Assembly: GCF_003711515.1 (NCBI RefSeq)
Contig: NW_021167090.1
Span: forward strand, 751,346 to 815,345
Direction: 5' to 3'
DNA: 64,000 bases
Source of the DNA: Sodiomyces alkalinus F11
Taxonomy: Eukaryota > Ascomycota > Sordariomycetes > Glomerellales > Plectosphaerellaceae
In this document: piece by piece, positions 22,603 through 34,662 of the stretch
Layout: each line of letters starts with the position of its first letter
Position numbering within the stretch: position 1 is the first letter of the stretch
Translations under genes and position numbers: made by a program
The notes under the pieces: model-generated
Told to the model about the DNA's origin: nothing
Database searches by the model: none
The model's input: the letters and a program-made list of their open reading frames with translations, nothing else

Positions 22603-24363
22603 GGTTGTGTTAGATGCGTACGAAGTAAATCATGTCTGGTAGAGACGATGGGAAGGCCCTGGAAGGACTCTCAGAGTCTCAGCGTTGCATGACCACATGA
22701 TTCCGGGGCGCTCGGCCGTGATTATGGAATTCTTCTTCGTCCGTCCGTCCTAGTCTCTCGTCTTCGCTACGGCCGAGCGTGCTTCGTGTCGTGCTCTCTC
22801 TGTATTAGTACAGTTCACAACTGCCAAACTGATGACGGGATCCGAGGGGCAATGACGAACGACCCCACCCTCCATTGACAGTTCATGCCTTCGATGTCAA
22901 GGGATCGTTCGAATTCATTCCTCTGCTTCAAATGCCCTCAATCAATCAGCCCATGAACGTGACCCAATCTTCGTCGCAGCTTCCTATTATGGCGTGCTGG
23001 CAGGGGTGTCATGCAGCTACGTTCCATGGAAGGGCTCGGTAACGGTTCGGTTCAGTTGTGGTTGGGCTCTTTTGCAGACCGGACGTTTGTTGGGTTCGTT
23101 GGTGTTTGTGAAGAATTCACGAGGACGTGGAAGCTCAAGACTGGAGGCCGTGGGGAAGAGGTATGAGCTTTCAACCAATCACAACTGACCGTCATTCGCA
23201 CTATCCCGAGCCAGATGACGTTTAGAATGACTAAGAGCCTTGGTGCGGGGATGCATGTAAGTACCTTATGTAAGTGGGCAATCAAACAACCAATAGGAGA
23301 TATCAATCACTTCAAGTACTCGTACTTTCCATACGAAGCCCTTTCGTACGAATTCAGGAGTGCCGAAGTAATCCATACGTACCAAGACACGGATCACGGC
23401 AGTTACTGCTAGCGACGGCTACCTTAGTGTGCGGGGAATAGCGGGTTTAGGGTTGATGACAAACCTGGAAAACGAAAACCCCACCACCCACATCTCCACC
23501 GCTTTCACCAGTCTTCGTCTCTTCTCCCTCCACCACCAACAACAGAGTGAGTCCGATCAACCGTCGGGCTCTCTTATTGTCGGCCTCTCGTCTGAGCTCC
23601 CCACCAGCTCCTCTCTCCTCTCGGTTCCCAATTACCCCACCAACGCGAACACGGATCGGGCAGGTCAAAAGTCGAGCTTGCTTCCCCATCGGCCCAGAAT
23701 CGCAGAATCCAGAATCCAGCAGCCACAGCTCTCGGGTCCCGCATGCCGGCCTTTGTTGAACCCTTGTCCTACTCAACGAGCTTCCTTAAACGGCCGCTAT
23801 CGACGAGTGTGCCAAGCCTTTGGTTACTCGTGCCTATGACGACACAAACAATTGCCGGTAGCTCTAGGAAGTCGAATCCACCTCTCACTTCCCCGGAATA
23901 CAGCTTCTGGTGAAGACAAATCAGAAGCCTCACAGAGAGAGGGCGAGGAGAAGTCGCACGCAGCCTCAGCAGCTGGGGGGACACCCATAATGCAATCAGT
24001 TACCCGGCTTCCAAGGCCGAAGGTCTGGGAATCTGGATGGCCACACGAATTGACCCATTGACCCATTGACCCATTGACCGGATGTTCGTGCGAGCTTACA
24101 ACGTACTCCGTCCCCTCGGTATGTCACCCCCGAATCAATCACATCACTGGCCAGTGACCACATCCTTGTCGTTCAGCGTCTCATACCATTGGCAGGTATT
24201 CACACACAAATGCGTCAAATATATATGTCGGCGGTCGACCATCTGGTCCTTGGTCCCTCGTCCTTTGTCCTTTCTCCCCCCACCCACATCCTCTCGCCCT
24301 CGCCTGGCAGGATACATCTTCTTGACGATACTCGAGTCGAGTTAGGGGTCGAACAAATCACCA
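22603..24363. other. 1.8-kb intergenic region upstream of the M28 peptidase gene
   Basis: No supported gene; several short frames near 23430-23840 look like chance. An 8-bp tandem repeat (TTGACCCA, about 3.5 copies) lies at 24049-24079, an ACGTACTCCGT motif near 24100, and TATATA at about 24220, 140 bases before the peptidase ATG. Confidence 0.6.
24049..24079 (+). repeat. TTGACCCA tandem repeat
   Basis: Three and a half perfect 8-bp copies in the promoter region of the downstream peptidase gene. Confidence 0.8.
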
Positions 24364-26750
24364 ATGCGTACCACCCAGGTCTCTGCCCTCCTGGGTCTCG
24401 CGGCCGGCGCTGCCGCTTGCGCTCCCGACTTCAACAGTCTCCTCAAGCGCACTCACCGCCAGCCGCTCTCCCTTGCCAAGCGTGACGAACAGTGGCCGCC
24501 TGTGCTGTCCGAGCACGAGGCTATCCTCGTCAACAGCTTTGACAACATCACCATCGACCAGTGGAGTTACTACTATGGTCGTCAGGATAAGCTGGCCGGC
24601 TTCGGCAAGGAAGCCGCTGAGGTGAGCTGTCCTTGGTTTCCTTTATTCTTCCTTCACAGCTAACACCTTTCGCAGTGGACTCGTGACCAGTGGGCCGCCA
24701 ACGGCTTCGACGCCCACCTCAACGAATACAACGTCTTCCTCCGCTATCCCATTTCCACCTCCTTGACCTTCACCGACGCCGAGGGTAACACCTCCGAGGT
24801 CAACATCAAGGAGGACGTTCTCGAGGAGGACGAGGTCACTGGCTGGGACGCCGTCAGCCAGCAGACCTTCCTCGGCTATGCTGCTGGTGGTTCGGCCAGC
24901 GCCGAATACGTCTATGCCGGGTAAGCCTCTTTCTTCCTTAACCTCACATTCACCGCTGTTTCGATCATGATTCCTGCTGTCATGACGAACTCACCGGGTT
25001 GATATTTTCAGCTAACATGACTTGATAGCCGTGGCTCAATCGACGATTTCCAAGCTCTCGTCGACCTCGGCGTTTCCGTCGAGGGCAAGATCGCTCTGAT
25101 TCGCTATGGCGGACTCTTCCGCGGTCTCAAGGTCAAGAACGCCCAGGACTTTGGCGCCATTGGTGCCGTCATCTTCCTCGACCCTGGCGATGACGGTGAA
25201 GTCACCGTAGCGAATGGCTATGCTGCCTATCCCGGTACGTGGAACTTTTTCAATGATCCCCAGACATCGCCTTCGCTAACCAGCCGCCCCCCTTCGCAGA
25301 TGGACCTGCGAGAAACCCAAACGCTCAGCAGAAGGGGTCGACTCTCTTCCTCTCCACTCGCCCCGGAGATCCCACCACCCCTGGTTATCCCTCGCACAAG
25401 GATGCTCCCCGTGCCGACATCTCGGACGTCATCTCCCGCATCCCCGCCATTCCCATCTCCTATGGCGCCGCCGAGCCCCTCCTGCAGGCCCTCCAAGGCC
25501 ATGGCGTCTCGGGCGAGCAAGTCAACCGCACCAACTGGGTGGGCGGCCTGGACGCCGGCTACTTCACCGGCCCCGCTCCCGGTGTCAAGCTCAATCTCGA
25601 CACCGAAGTCGAAGACGCCTTCAAGGATGTGCACAACGTCATTGGCTGGATCAACGGCACCGAGTCGGACGAGACCATCTTCATCGGCAACCACAGAGAC
25701 ACTTGGATGATCGGCGGCAACGGCGACCCCAACAGCGGCTCTGCCGTCCTGATCGAGTTCACCAAGGCCCTCAACCACCTCCGCACCACCACCGGATGGC
25801 AGCCCAAGAGAAACATCGCTCTGGGCTCGTGGGACGCCGAGGAATGGGGCCTGATTGGTTCCACCGAATGGGTCGAGGAGCACGATGTCTGGCTGACCGA
25901 GAACCTCGTGGCCTACCTGAACCTGGACGTCGCCGTCAGCGGTCCTCGGCCCAACCTGGGCGGCACCCCGGAGCTGCACAAGCTCGCGACCGAAACCATG
26001 AAGAAGGTGATCCACCCCAGCTTCGGCGCCTTCAACCAGACCCTCTACTCCGCCTGGGAGGAGGCCTCGGGCGGCCTCGTCGGCGTCCTCGGCTCGGGCT
26101 CGGACTACACGCCCTTCCTCCACCGCGGCGTCAGCTCCCTGGACATCGGCTCGAGCGGCGGCCGCACAGACCCCATCTGGCACTACCACTCCAACTACGA
26201 CACCTACCACTGGATGGCCACCTGGGGCGACCCGGGCTTCCACCTGCACGCGTCGCAGGGCCAGTACCTGGCTCTGCTGGTCTACCACCTCGCCACCGAC
26301 GACATCCTCCCCATCGACGTGCCCAACTACGCCGTCGAGCTGCGCGCCTACTACGACGACCTGGCCGAGTACGCCGCCGAGCAGGGCGCCGACCTCGACC
26401 TCTCCGAGCTGGACGCCGCCATCGAGCACTTCCGCCGGAGCGCCGACGAGGCGAAAGCCCTCGAGCGCCTCGCCGTCTCCCGCGGGGACGAGGACCTCAA
26501 GAAGGTCGTGAACCGCAAGTACCGCGATTTCCAGCGCGGCTTCATCTCGCAGGGGGGTCTCCCCGACCGCGAGTTTTACAGGCACGTCGTCACCGCCCCG
26601 GGTCTCGATACCGGGTACGCTGCTGTCACGTTCCCCGGCATCACTGAGGGGGTGCAGTATGCCGAGAATGGGGACTTTAGCGTCGCCCAGGAGTGGGTTG
26701 GTCGTACGGCGAGGGGTATTGTCGTCGCTGCCGACATCCTCAAGACGTAG
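24364..26750 (+). CDS. Secreted M28 metallopeptidase with PA and transferrin-receptor-like dimerisation domains (NAALADase-like)
   Basis: Zinc peptidase of the glutamate carboxypeptidase II type. Four exons: 24364-24621, 24676-24920, 25029-25234 and 25300-26750, giving 719 aa. Introns of 54, 108 and 65 bp have donors gtgagc, gtaagc and gtacgt. An N-terminal signal peptide (about residues 1-19) suggests secretion or vacuolar delivery. A PA domain (about residues 130-260, with GKIALIRYGG and GAIGAVIFLDP) precedes the M28 core: His in GNHRDTW, Asp in GGNGDPNSGS, Glu-Glu in SWDAEEWGL, Asp in YLNLDVA, and His in WHYHSNYD, the expected two-zinc ligand set. The C-terminal about 120 residues match the dimerisation helix domain. 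The 3' end faces dur3. Confidence 0.92.
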
Positions 26751-26990
26751 GTAGGTAGGCAGGACGAGGGGCATGTCGTTGACTAAGTGCCATGTTTGGC
26801 CTGAATATAATCTGTACTAAAAGCTCGATTAAAGACTATAAAACGGTCGAGGTATCTTAAATATCAAATCTAGACGAATGAATCAACACCGAACGTCAAA
26901 GGACGAGAAAACATGAAGTCTATCATCCTTCCGAACCCCGGGGTATCCCGTACTTCTTCTCCTGCTTCAACTTCCCGGAGCCATCCTCCT

Positions 26991-29467
26991 TCAGTTCTTC
27001 TCTGCCACCTTCTCCGAGACTTCTCCCTCCGGAGGGGTCGCCTCACCCGGCATGCTCCTGCCATGCGTAACCTCAACAGCCCGCTTTCTACCCAAGCCGA
27101 GCAAGTCGGAGAACATGGCGCGCGTAGTCCGGGCAATGGTACTCCTCGACTCGAAGATGGGAAGGAAGATGACCATGCCGCTCGAGACGAACAGCCACAG
27201 GATCCCCACGACGACCCAGCCGGTGAAGAAGCCCTTGCTGAAGACGTACTCGGTGCCGTACATGGGCATGGGCCACATGATGAGGAAGCCGAGAGTGAGG
27301 CCGATGCAGAGGTACCGCGCGATCTTGGCCGCCTTGTCGAGCTTGGCCTTCTCGTCGGCAGCAGCAGCAGCAGCGGCGGTGGCAGGGGTAGATTCGGCGG
27401 CTTCGGTGGCGGCGCCGCGGCTATTTCCGGGGACGAGTTCCAGGTCGACGTGGGCCGAGTCGGCAATGTCGTGGTCGTCGACCTTGCGGATCTCGAGCAT
27501 GGACTGCCAGTCGTACTTTTGCGGCTTGAAGGGCGGGAGGTAGGTGAGGATCGGGACGAACACCAGGGGGGAGAGCAGGGCGACGATGTTGCCGACCAGC
27601 ATCGGGGTGTTGGAGCCCGTGGTGCCGACGGAGAACTCGCCGTAGGTGACGTGGGTGGTGACGAGCCAGCCGATCAGGGAGCAGGTCAGGCCGAGGATGG
27701 GGGCGAAGGTGGCGGCGGCCCAGGACTGGCCCGACCAGGTGAGGGTCAGGGTGGCGGGGACGACGGCGGAGGAGATGATGACGCCCATGAGGAGGTAGAG
27801 GTAGCCCATGGAGACGCCGATGTAGTAGAGGGCGGTGGAGAAGCCGGCCATGAAGAGGGCGAAGATGGTCATGCCGATGTAGTTGGTGCGCATGAGCTGC
27901 TGGCCGGTGGCGGCGGGGTTAATGTAGGTCTTGTAGATGTCGTAGGTGCAGATGGACGAGATGGCGATCAGCTGGGAGGAGTAGGTGCTCATAATGGCCA
28001 TGAACTAAGAAGTGTTAGGGGTTTGTTTTCTATGATGTGGAAATCAACAACATCAAGGGGGGGTGGACGTACTGCAAGGAAGAGCGTGGCCACAGCACCG
28101 CCCGTACCGAGCAATGCGACGGCGGCGTTGGGAAGCACGAGACCAGCGGTGACATCGGCATCGGGCATACGGTCAGGGAAGGAAGGGAAGACGTCGTAGC
28201 GCTCGAGAGCAAGGGCAGCAAGACCCATGGTGGTAGCGGTGAGCCAGGGAACAGCGAACCAAGAGATGCCACTATTGGAACAGTCAGTCGATGATTCCAT
28301 GAACACGGAACGTCGGAAGGGTTGCGCAGGGGGGGGGGGGGGGGCAAATTTGCAACTCACCCCATGATATAGCCGGGCAGAGCATGCACAGGAGAAGCAG
28401 AAATGGCCTTGTTATAGTAGCTGTTGTCAAGGAAAACGGTACCAAAGTTGCCGACAATGTTGATAATGAAGAACTCGGCACCGCCCTGAGAGCGCATGGT
28501 GAGGTAGCTGCCCCCAGCATTACCATCCACGGGACGCTCCTTAGCGATATCGGTCAAGATATCATAGACGGCAGCAGGAGAACCAAGGATGTTATTCGTG
28601 GTGTAGACGGTAAAGGCAAAGACGAAGATGATAATCAGGATGACGAGAGCGTTAAAGTAGTCGGTGATAAAGGTGGCCTTGATACCGCCGAAGAGGGTGT
28701 AGACGACGACGCCGAGGGGGAAGAGGAACACGGTGGCGGCGGTCGGGACGCCGGTGAGGTGCTCGACTACGGCGGCACCACCGGTGAGGAGCATAGACGT
28801 CACCAGGATATTGGTGAAGCAGCAGAAGACGATGAAGACGGAGTGGGTGACGGCGCCGTAGCGGGCCTTGACGACTTCCAGGAAGGTGTGGGCGTTGGGG
28901 GCCCTGCGCTTCAGCTCAATGGCGAGGGTGGCGAAGAGGACGATCTGGACGGTAGCACCGGAGGCGTACCAGAATGGACCGGAGACACCACTGATGTGTT
29001 TGTTAGGGTTTTTTTTTTCTTCTGTCCGTTTTCTGTTTGTCCGCACGTATGACAGAACGGTCAACTTACTATCGGTAGGCGACACCGGAGCTCTGCAGGA
29101 GGGTGGCAGCCCATGTCCATGTGGAGACGACGGAGGAGGCGACGAGACCTGATTTCAAGGTGCGACCGGCGGTGGTAAACATTTCGGAGGTTTGCAGTTC
29201 ATAGTTGTAGCGCTTGAGACACCATGTGATGACGATCATGAAGAGGGCGAAGAGGAAACCTAGGCCGAGAATGAGGCCGTAGCTGGAAGAGAGGTAAGGG
29301 TTAGTCGGACGTTTTCTCGTTGCGTTCATGTTGTGACTACATGTAGGAAGTCGAAAGCCTCGAGACTTCAACGTCTTCCTGGTTGCCGTCGAGGGCGAGA
29401 CAGACAGGCGAGAGAGGAATGGAATGTCTTACCCCACGCCCAAAGGAAGGATGGGATCCGAAGCCAT
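26991..29467 (-). CDS. dur3: Urea active transporter DUR3 (sodium:solute symporter family)
   Basis: High-affinity urea permease of the plasma membrane, SSF family. Five exons: 29467-29433, 29282-29070, 28990-28361, 28271-28073 and 28004-26991, giving 696 aa. All four introns keep the frame; donors are gtaaga, gtaagt, gtgagt and gtacgt, and intron 3 carries a long C-run. The product starts [14 protein letters not shown] and shows about 15 hydrophobic segments. DUR3 landmarks are [65 protein letters not shown] and [21 protein letters not shown]. The last exon encodes an alanine-rich cytosolic loop and a hydrophilic tail. Fungal DUR3 is usually controlled by nitrogen GATA factors; GATAAG sites lie upstream. 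Confidence 0.94.
28329..28344. repeat. G16 homopolymer in dur3 intron 3
   Basis: Uninterrupted run of sixteen G on the plus strand, thus a C-run in the transcript's third intron, close to its donor. A likely site of length polymorphism or sequencing error. Confidence 0.85.
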
Positions 29468-32107
29468 GGCGGGCAAGAGAGCTCAACTATCGCGAGGTCG
29501 CAGTACGCTGTGCTCCTTTTCGGATGTGGGTGGTTGTCAAGGGGGGAAAGGCTGGGTGATTACTGATGTATGTACGTGTGCTGTAGGTGACCAAGAAGCA
29601 AGGATAAAGCCGAGCCCAACTTCCAAGCTTCAGGGATTCGGCCACGCTTTTGTTGTTTCACTTGAGAGAACACAGACAAGGAAACAGAGACACACCGGAG
29701 AGGGCATCTAGGGAAATAAATAGATATGCTTCATGATCACGGCCAAGGAGCAAGAGTCAGTCCTTATTCCAAACACGGCAAGCCATCGACGAGTGCTGCA
29801 TCGTTTTGGGCTGTGGGGAACAAGAAATAAGCCGTGTCCCGGGAAGAGCCGTTCTGTCACAATGTTTATTGGCTGAAGGACTGGGCAAAATGGAGACGAG
29901 AAAGACGGCAACGGTAAGAAATCGGAGAAAGAATGATAATGCAAACGCGGGTTCGAGGACGCGAGAGCCACAGTCGGGTTTCCAAAGGCCCAGCCAGGGT
30001 GCCATGTTGCCAATGAGAGGTGGGGATTCGGGGGAGGGGAGGCCAAGGGGTCGTCGGAGAGATAAGGCTGACTGTGACAAACAAGGTTGCGTCAAGGAAC
30101 GTCTGGGATAGTTAGCACGTACGGTACGGACAATGGGGCGCATGAGGCTGCTGCGAGTCGGGACAGGGTTGGGTCCGTCGTTGCGGGTGCGTGGGGAGTC
30201 TGGGGACTAAGGGCGGGAGGTGGGAACCGTGGGATTGTACATAGTGGGGGGAAATAAGCATCTCTTGACGCCTATCGCCCTATGTGTGCAGCCTATGCAG
30301 AGGCAGTTGATTGATTAGTGGCCGAAGCCGGTGATGGGAGTGTGGCCGTATGGTGGTTGATGAGTGGTTGGGGTCTGGCTGCGGTTGTTCTGCCGCGATA
30401 GCAGACCGAAGTCGGGGCCCTCGGGGGAGGTCCGAGTCCCATTCTCAGCAGTGGCGATTGGTGGATGTCAAGACAACACTGAATCGTCCAAAAATTTATT
30501 ACGGCATTTTGAAAACCAAGTTGACTGTCTGAGGTCCTGGTGTTTTGTTATCGGAGAGTTCGAAATAAAGATTGGGGCGGCCGAAGCACCGGGACGGGTC
30601 CGGGAGTTACCACGCGATAAGAGGTTGAAAGAAGAACTCTGATTGGTCGTGTGCGTAGAAGCCGAAGATTGACACGGACCCCAAGCCAGGGGTGTCTTAT
30701 CAGTGTCCAATCACAGCGCGCCATTTCCCAATGCGATGGAGCTAAAATACTCCACACATGTACCTGTCCCATCCAAAATACCACCATTATCTCGCCTACC
30801 CCAAAAATTGACATCAAATCGAGAAACGTAAGAATGGCGTCGGTATAGGACTGGGCGATAATGGATTTCCTCGAACTCGTCGTGATTGATATTGCAAAAG
30901 CATGCATTGCTGTACGAGTGATGTAAGATGAGTGATGTAAGATGCGCACAACCAACCTACGTTGTACTCTCCTTCGCTATGTCCGTCACACTACCCAGGG
31001 TGAATATTGGAACCGTTTTGACATTAGAGACATTTGCGCCCGGCTTTTCTTTTGGTATGTAAATAGAAATGTGAATGAGACATTGCTAGGTATGTGAACT
31101 ACCGGGATGTATTATTCCGTCCCCCGACCGCCGACCGTCGACTAACGATCCCCACTTCTCGGGACCCACACAGAAGCCCCGGCTGCCGGAACTATGTTGT
31201 ATTGCCGCAGTGCCGCCTTCAAATCTCCTACTTTGTAATTACTGAGAACCTCCATCACCACATTAACATTCAAAATTTATTCCAGTTCCAAATCACGGAT
31301 CTCTCCGAGATGTCAAGTGATAGCCCCACGTTCCGAATCCAGACTCAAGCATATGACTTCGATGTTGTTTCGAACATGATAACAAGGAGTCAAGGACACC
31401 AACGAGTCAACGACACTGAGGCATGCATCAATCTCAGCCACCAACTCCCGAGAATCACCCAATATTGTCAGCACAGGTATGGAGAATCCCGAACCCACTC
31501 CCCCTACTCAGATCTTGCAGATAGTCCCACGTCGCACAGTCGCACTTCACTTGCAGCAACCAGAGCACTGGAACGGTGAACTCCCCAGCCCCCACCCCAA
31601 TGCACGACAAACTGAGACAACGAGGGTTGCTCCATTATACAAGCTCGTCTTGACTCTTGATCCTGGCTAGCCAGACCGGGAAGGATTTACACTTTCACGG
31701 GCCACACTGCCAATGCTGCACATGTACACAAAGTCTCTGACATGATGCGGAGGCGGCACAGTCTGTCGGTCTCGACTAGATGCAAAGACAGCCACGTGCG
31801 TGTCTTGTCTATCTCCCAGTTGTCCACCCGTACGTCGTAGTCCAACGGGGTCCCTGCTCGTCCACCCCTCCCCGCCAACGAAAGTGGGGTCGCGGGTGTA
31901 TGTACGTTGTAAGTCTGGACCGTTTCCAACGTCGAGCTGCGGGATACATGACACAGATAGATATAGGAGGTACACCGTACGCACCCTCGCAAAAGACAGG
32001 AAGACGGATATTAATATCACTTGAATGGGTTTATGAGATAAGACGCTCGCTATATTTACATTTGATACTATATGAGGAGGCCATGTCAGATGCATCAACC
32101 ATCTCGT
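29468..32107. other. 2.6-kb intergenic region upstream of dur3
   Basis: No gene supported. It contains GATAAG or its complement at about 30059, 30616 and 30698, candidate AreA/NIT2 sites for dur3. Short frames at 30548-30955 and 31094-31579 show no recognisable protein. Confidence 0.55.
30616..30703. promoter_or_regulatory. Pair of GATAAG sites, candidate nitrogen GATA-factor module
   Basis: GATAAG near 30616 and CTTATC near 30698 lie about 80 bases apart in opposite orientation, 1.15 kb upstream of the dur3 start. Closely spaced GATA pairs are typical binding sites for AreA/NIT2 in filamentous fungi; the link to dur3 is inferred. Confidence 0.3.
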
Positions 32108-33591
32108 CTACAACTTCGAAGACAAGCCCTTGGCATGGCGCTCGACAAACTCCACAAGCCGGCTAAAATACTGCTTGCTCGCGTCGAGGGTAGGGAACCC
32201 GTAGAACCCATGAGGCACGCCCTTGTATACGTGAAGCGTTGTGGGGACGCCGTGGGCCTTCAGCGCCTCTGCGTACGCGATGCCCTCGTCGCGAAGGGGG
32301 TCCAGGCCCGCCACTTGCACCACTACAAATCCGTCGTGTTAGCACCGCCATCAATGACATCCAAAAGAAGGGGCGAGGAAAGGAAAAGAAAGAAGGAGAA
32401 GAAAAAAAAAAGAAGGAGAAAAAAAAAAAAGCCTGCGGTAACACGTACTCGCTGGTGGAAGACCGCTCAGGTTCCTGGACAGCAGAGGCGAGTGGAGCAC
32501 GTCCAGCTTGGTGTCTTTCCCCGTGTAGCAGTCCCAGAAGAACTCCATCTGCGCCGCGTTGACGAGGTCGGCGTCCTTGTTCTGGATGTAGCTGAGCAGC
32601 TCGTACTTTTCCGCGTCGGGCACCTTGTCGAAGAGCGCGGGGTGGCATGTGACCGGGATGCTGAGATGCTGGGCTACGATGCCGGTGATTCCGTCGTTTC
32701 TTGCGACGATGCTCAGAGCGGCGGACTGTTGGGAGATGTACGTTAGTCACGACACAAATATGGTAGCTACATGTATATAGTTGACACTAGGGCTCCAAGG
32801 TCCAAGGAGACGGGGTTCGCGAGTTCACGTACGAGGTTCCCTCCAGCACTACAGCCTCCCACGATGATCCTCTCGGGGTTGATTCCCAGCTTGCTGGCAT
32901 GGGCCTTGCACTATCAGAAAGTCAGTCAAAGTCGTCCACAACACAAAAAGTTCAGAAACTTTTGCTCGCATATGGGGCGGATTGGGTGTAGCCTGTGAGG
33001 GAGTCAGAGTCTCAGAGACCGTACGTACCCATAGAAGACCGTCGACCGAGTCGTGCAGAGCGTAGGGGAACGGGAACTCCGGCGCCCTATACAGAGGGTC
33101 TGTTAGCAAGACCTGTCCTCACTTCACTTGGTAGACCGTACGAACATCCTGTAGTCGATGCTCACAACCACGACGTTGGTAAGGCCGGCGATATACCGGT
33201 TCTCGGCCTCGTCAATCTCGTGCGACCCAACCGTCCAGCCTCCGCCGTGCATCTTGTAAACGAGGGCGGCATTCTTCTGGGCCTTGAAGTTCTTGTAGAT
33301 CTTGAGCTCCCGCTCCGCCCCGTCGCGCATCGGCACCTTGAGCCGCTCCAGGGAGATGTCCTTCCCCGGCTGGGGGCAGTCCTCGGGCACGGGGGGATCC
33401 TCGTTGAGGAACATGGCCTTGAACTGCTCCATCGGCATGTCCTTCGTCCAGCCCTCGAGCATCATCTTGGCCAGAGGGGGGCCGACCTTGGCGTATTCGG
33501 CGTCCATGTCGGAGTAGTGGCCATGTTTCGGGCCGGGCTTGAAGTTGGAGGGCACGGAGACGTACTCCAGCTTCGACCTGAGGTAGCCCAT
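32108..33591 (-). CDS. HSL-type alpha/beta hydrolase (esterase/lipase, GDXG family variant)
   Basis: Likely soluble carboxylester hydrolase. Five exons: 33591-33146, 33086-33029, 32910-32833, 32725-32449 and 32322-32108, giving 357 aa. Intron 1 uses a gttcgt donor, chosen because it restores DYRMAPEFPFP, the conserved HSL segment; the others are gtacgt. Oxyanion motif HGGGW; nucleophile Ser189 in GCSAG, where most relatives have GDSAG; acid in GLDPLRDEG; His in PHGFYGFP. No signal peptide, so it is probably intracellular. Intron 4 carries a long A/G-rich tract. Substrate unknown. Confidence 0.88.
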
Positions 33592-34141
33592 GGTTTCTGT
33601 TCGTTCGTTCGTGTCTGAGGAGAGGCGAGGTGAGATCGGCGGGTCGGGCGGTTTCCTGGGGAATCGCGGGTTTGCAGAACAGTCAGGGTAATGGGTAATG
33701 GAGGGAAAAGATGGTAAGGGCGTGGGAGTTTTGGTAATAATAAGGCGACTTTCAAGGGGACCGGGTTTTACGGACATGATTTTGCAGAAGGGAAACCTTT
33801 TCCGGTTCGCCTTAAGCGCCACCCACTTCCAACCCCCCGCCGCAACAACAACTAGACACACTAAATAACGAGTAGACCTACCCTAAATGCAGACTATTGA
33901 GTACATGTAATATCGGTTCCATCCATTCTTCCTCGTTAGCCAACAGGACATCTTCTCCGAACGTAGATCCGGGGCCCCGGGATCGGGACCCACTTACCAT
34001 GCGAGAACCCCGTCCCGGCGTTCCGGTGTAGAATCGCACGGACGCCCACTAACAGTTCGGGAAACATTTCCGCGATGGTTCAGGATGAGAATAAAAGCCA
34101 TGCGATGGATCATGGAACATGATCGAACGTGACAAACTAGC
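33592..34141. other. Intergenic region between the HSL-type hydrolase and the GH35 relic
   Basis: Upstream region of the hydrolase gene. No gene or distinctive repeat seen. Confidence 0.5.
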
Positions 34142-34590
34142 TTATAAGTTCTTGGGCTTGGCCTCGGTGACGCCCTCAACAACGAACTCTCCTGTCTCGC
34201 CTTCGGGCAGCCACGACGCCAGAACTTCCTTTCCATCAAACTGGGAGAATGACAAGACTTCAGGAGTTGAGTATAAGAGCGTCTTGGAGCCGAAACAAAA
34301 GTCAGTAACAATAATCTTGGACTGGTAGCCGCACCGTTGATCGTGATGGAACACCCGTGCTGAGGAATCGAGACTGCTGCATGGTTAGGCACATGTATTG
34401 TATCTATCATGCTGTGAGACCGACAGATCGCCTTTAAATATGCCGAATAGCCGGGGGACTCAGAAAGCTGTTGGTAGGGTAGGAAGTCAGGAGGATCTGC
34501 GTTGCTTGGCACAAAGGGACGCATTTCAAGGATGTTCATCTTTCCCATATAGACTTTCAGGGGCATCTGGAAAATATTCTCAAACGTCAA
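34142..34590 (-). pseudogene. Relic of a GH35 beta-galactosidase (domain 2 fragment)
   Basis: Reading the minus strand, one frame contains [14 protein letters not shown] and, after a shift of one base near 34310-34335, the next frame reads [33 protein letters not shown] and [10 protein letters not shown] before a stop at 34142. This order (IPQ...TING, SK-VTD, LLYST-EV) is that of the second domain of fungal GH35 beta-galactosidases, proteins of about 1000 aa. Only about 130 residues are left here, with no catalytic TIM barrel on either side, so this is a truncated, frameshifted remnant. The part upstream of about 34440 is less clear. An intron at the shift is possible but no good donor/acceptor pair is visible. 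Confidence 0.6.
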
Positions 34591-34662
34591 ATACTTAACT
34601 CATGACACAGTAGTACATTGCCATATTAACACCAACAGGCAGCCAAACACACATCCGGTTCA

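Noticed and set aside
23429..23839. 136-residue frame between the acetyltransferase and peptidase genes
   Set aside because: Ser/Pro-rich, overlaps equally long frames on the other strand, no similarity recognised.
19307..26750. A secondary-metabolite gene cluster (esterase, acetyltransferase, peptidase, FSH hydrolase, MFS carriers)
   Set aside because: No polyketide synthase, NRPS, terpene cyclase or cluster-type transcription factor is present, and the genes are separated by housekeeping functions.
25227..26774. 515-residue open frame antisense to the M28 peptidase
   Set aside because: Gly/Val-rich shadow of the sense gene, without family motifs.
31094..31579. 161-residue plus-strand frame upstream of the HSL-type hydrolase
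   Set aside because: No domain, unusual composition, no Kozak or splice support.
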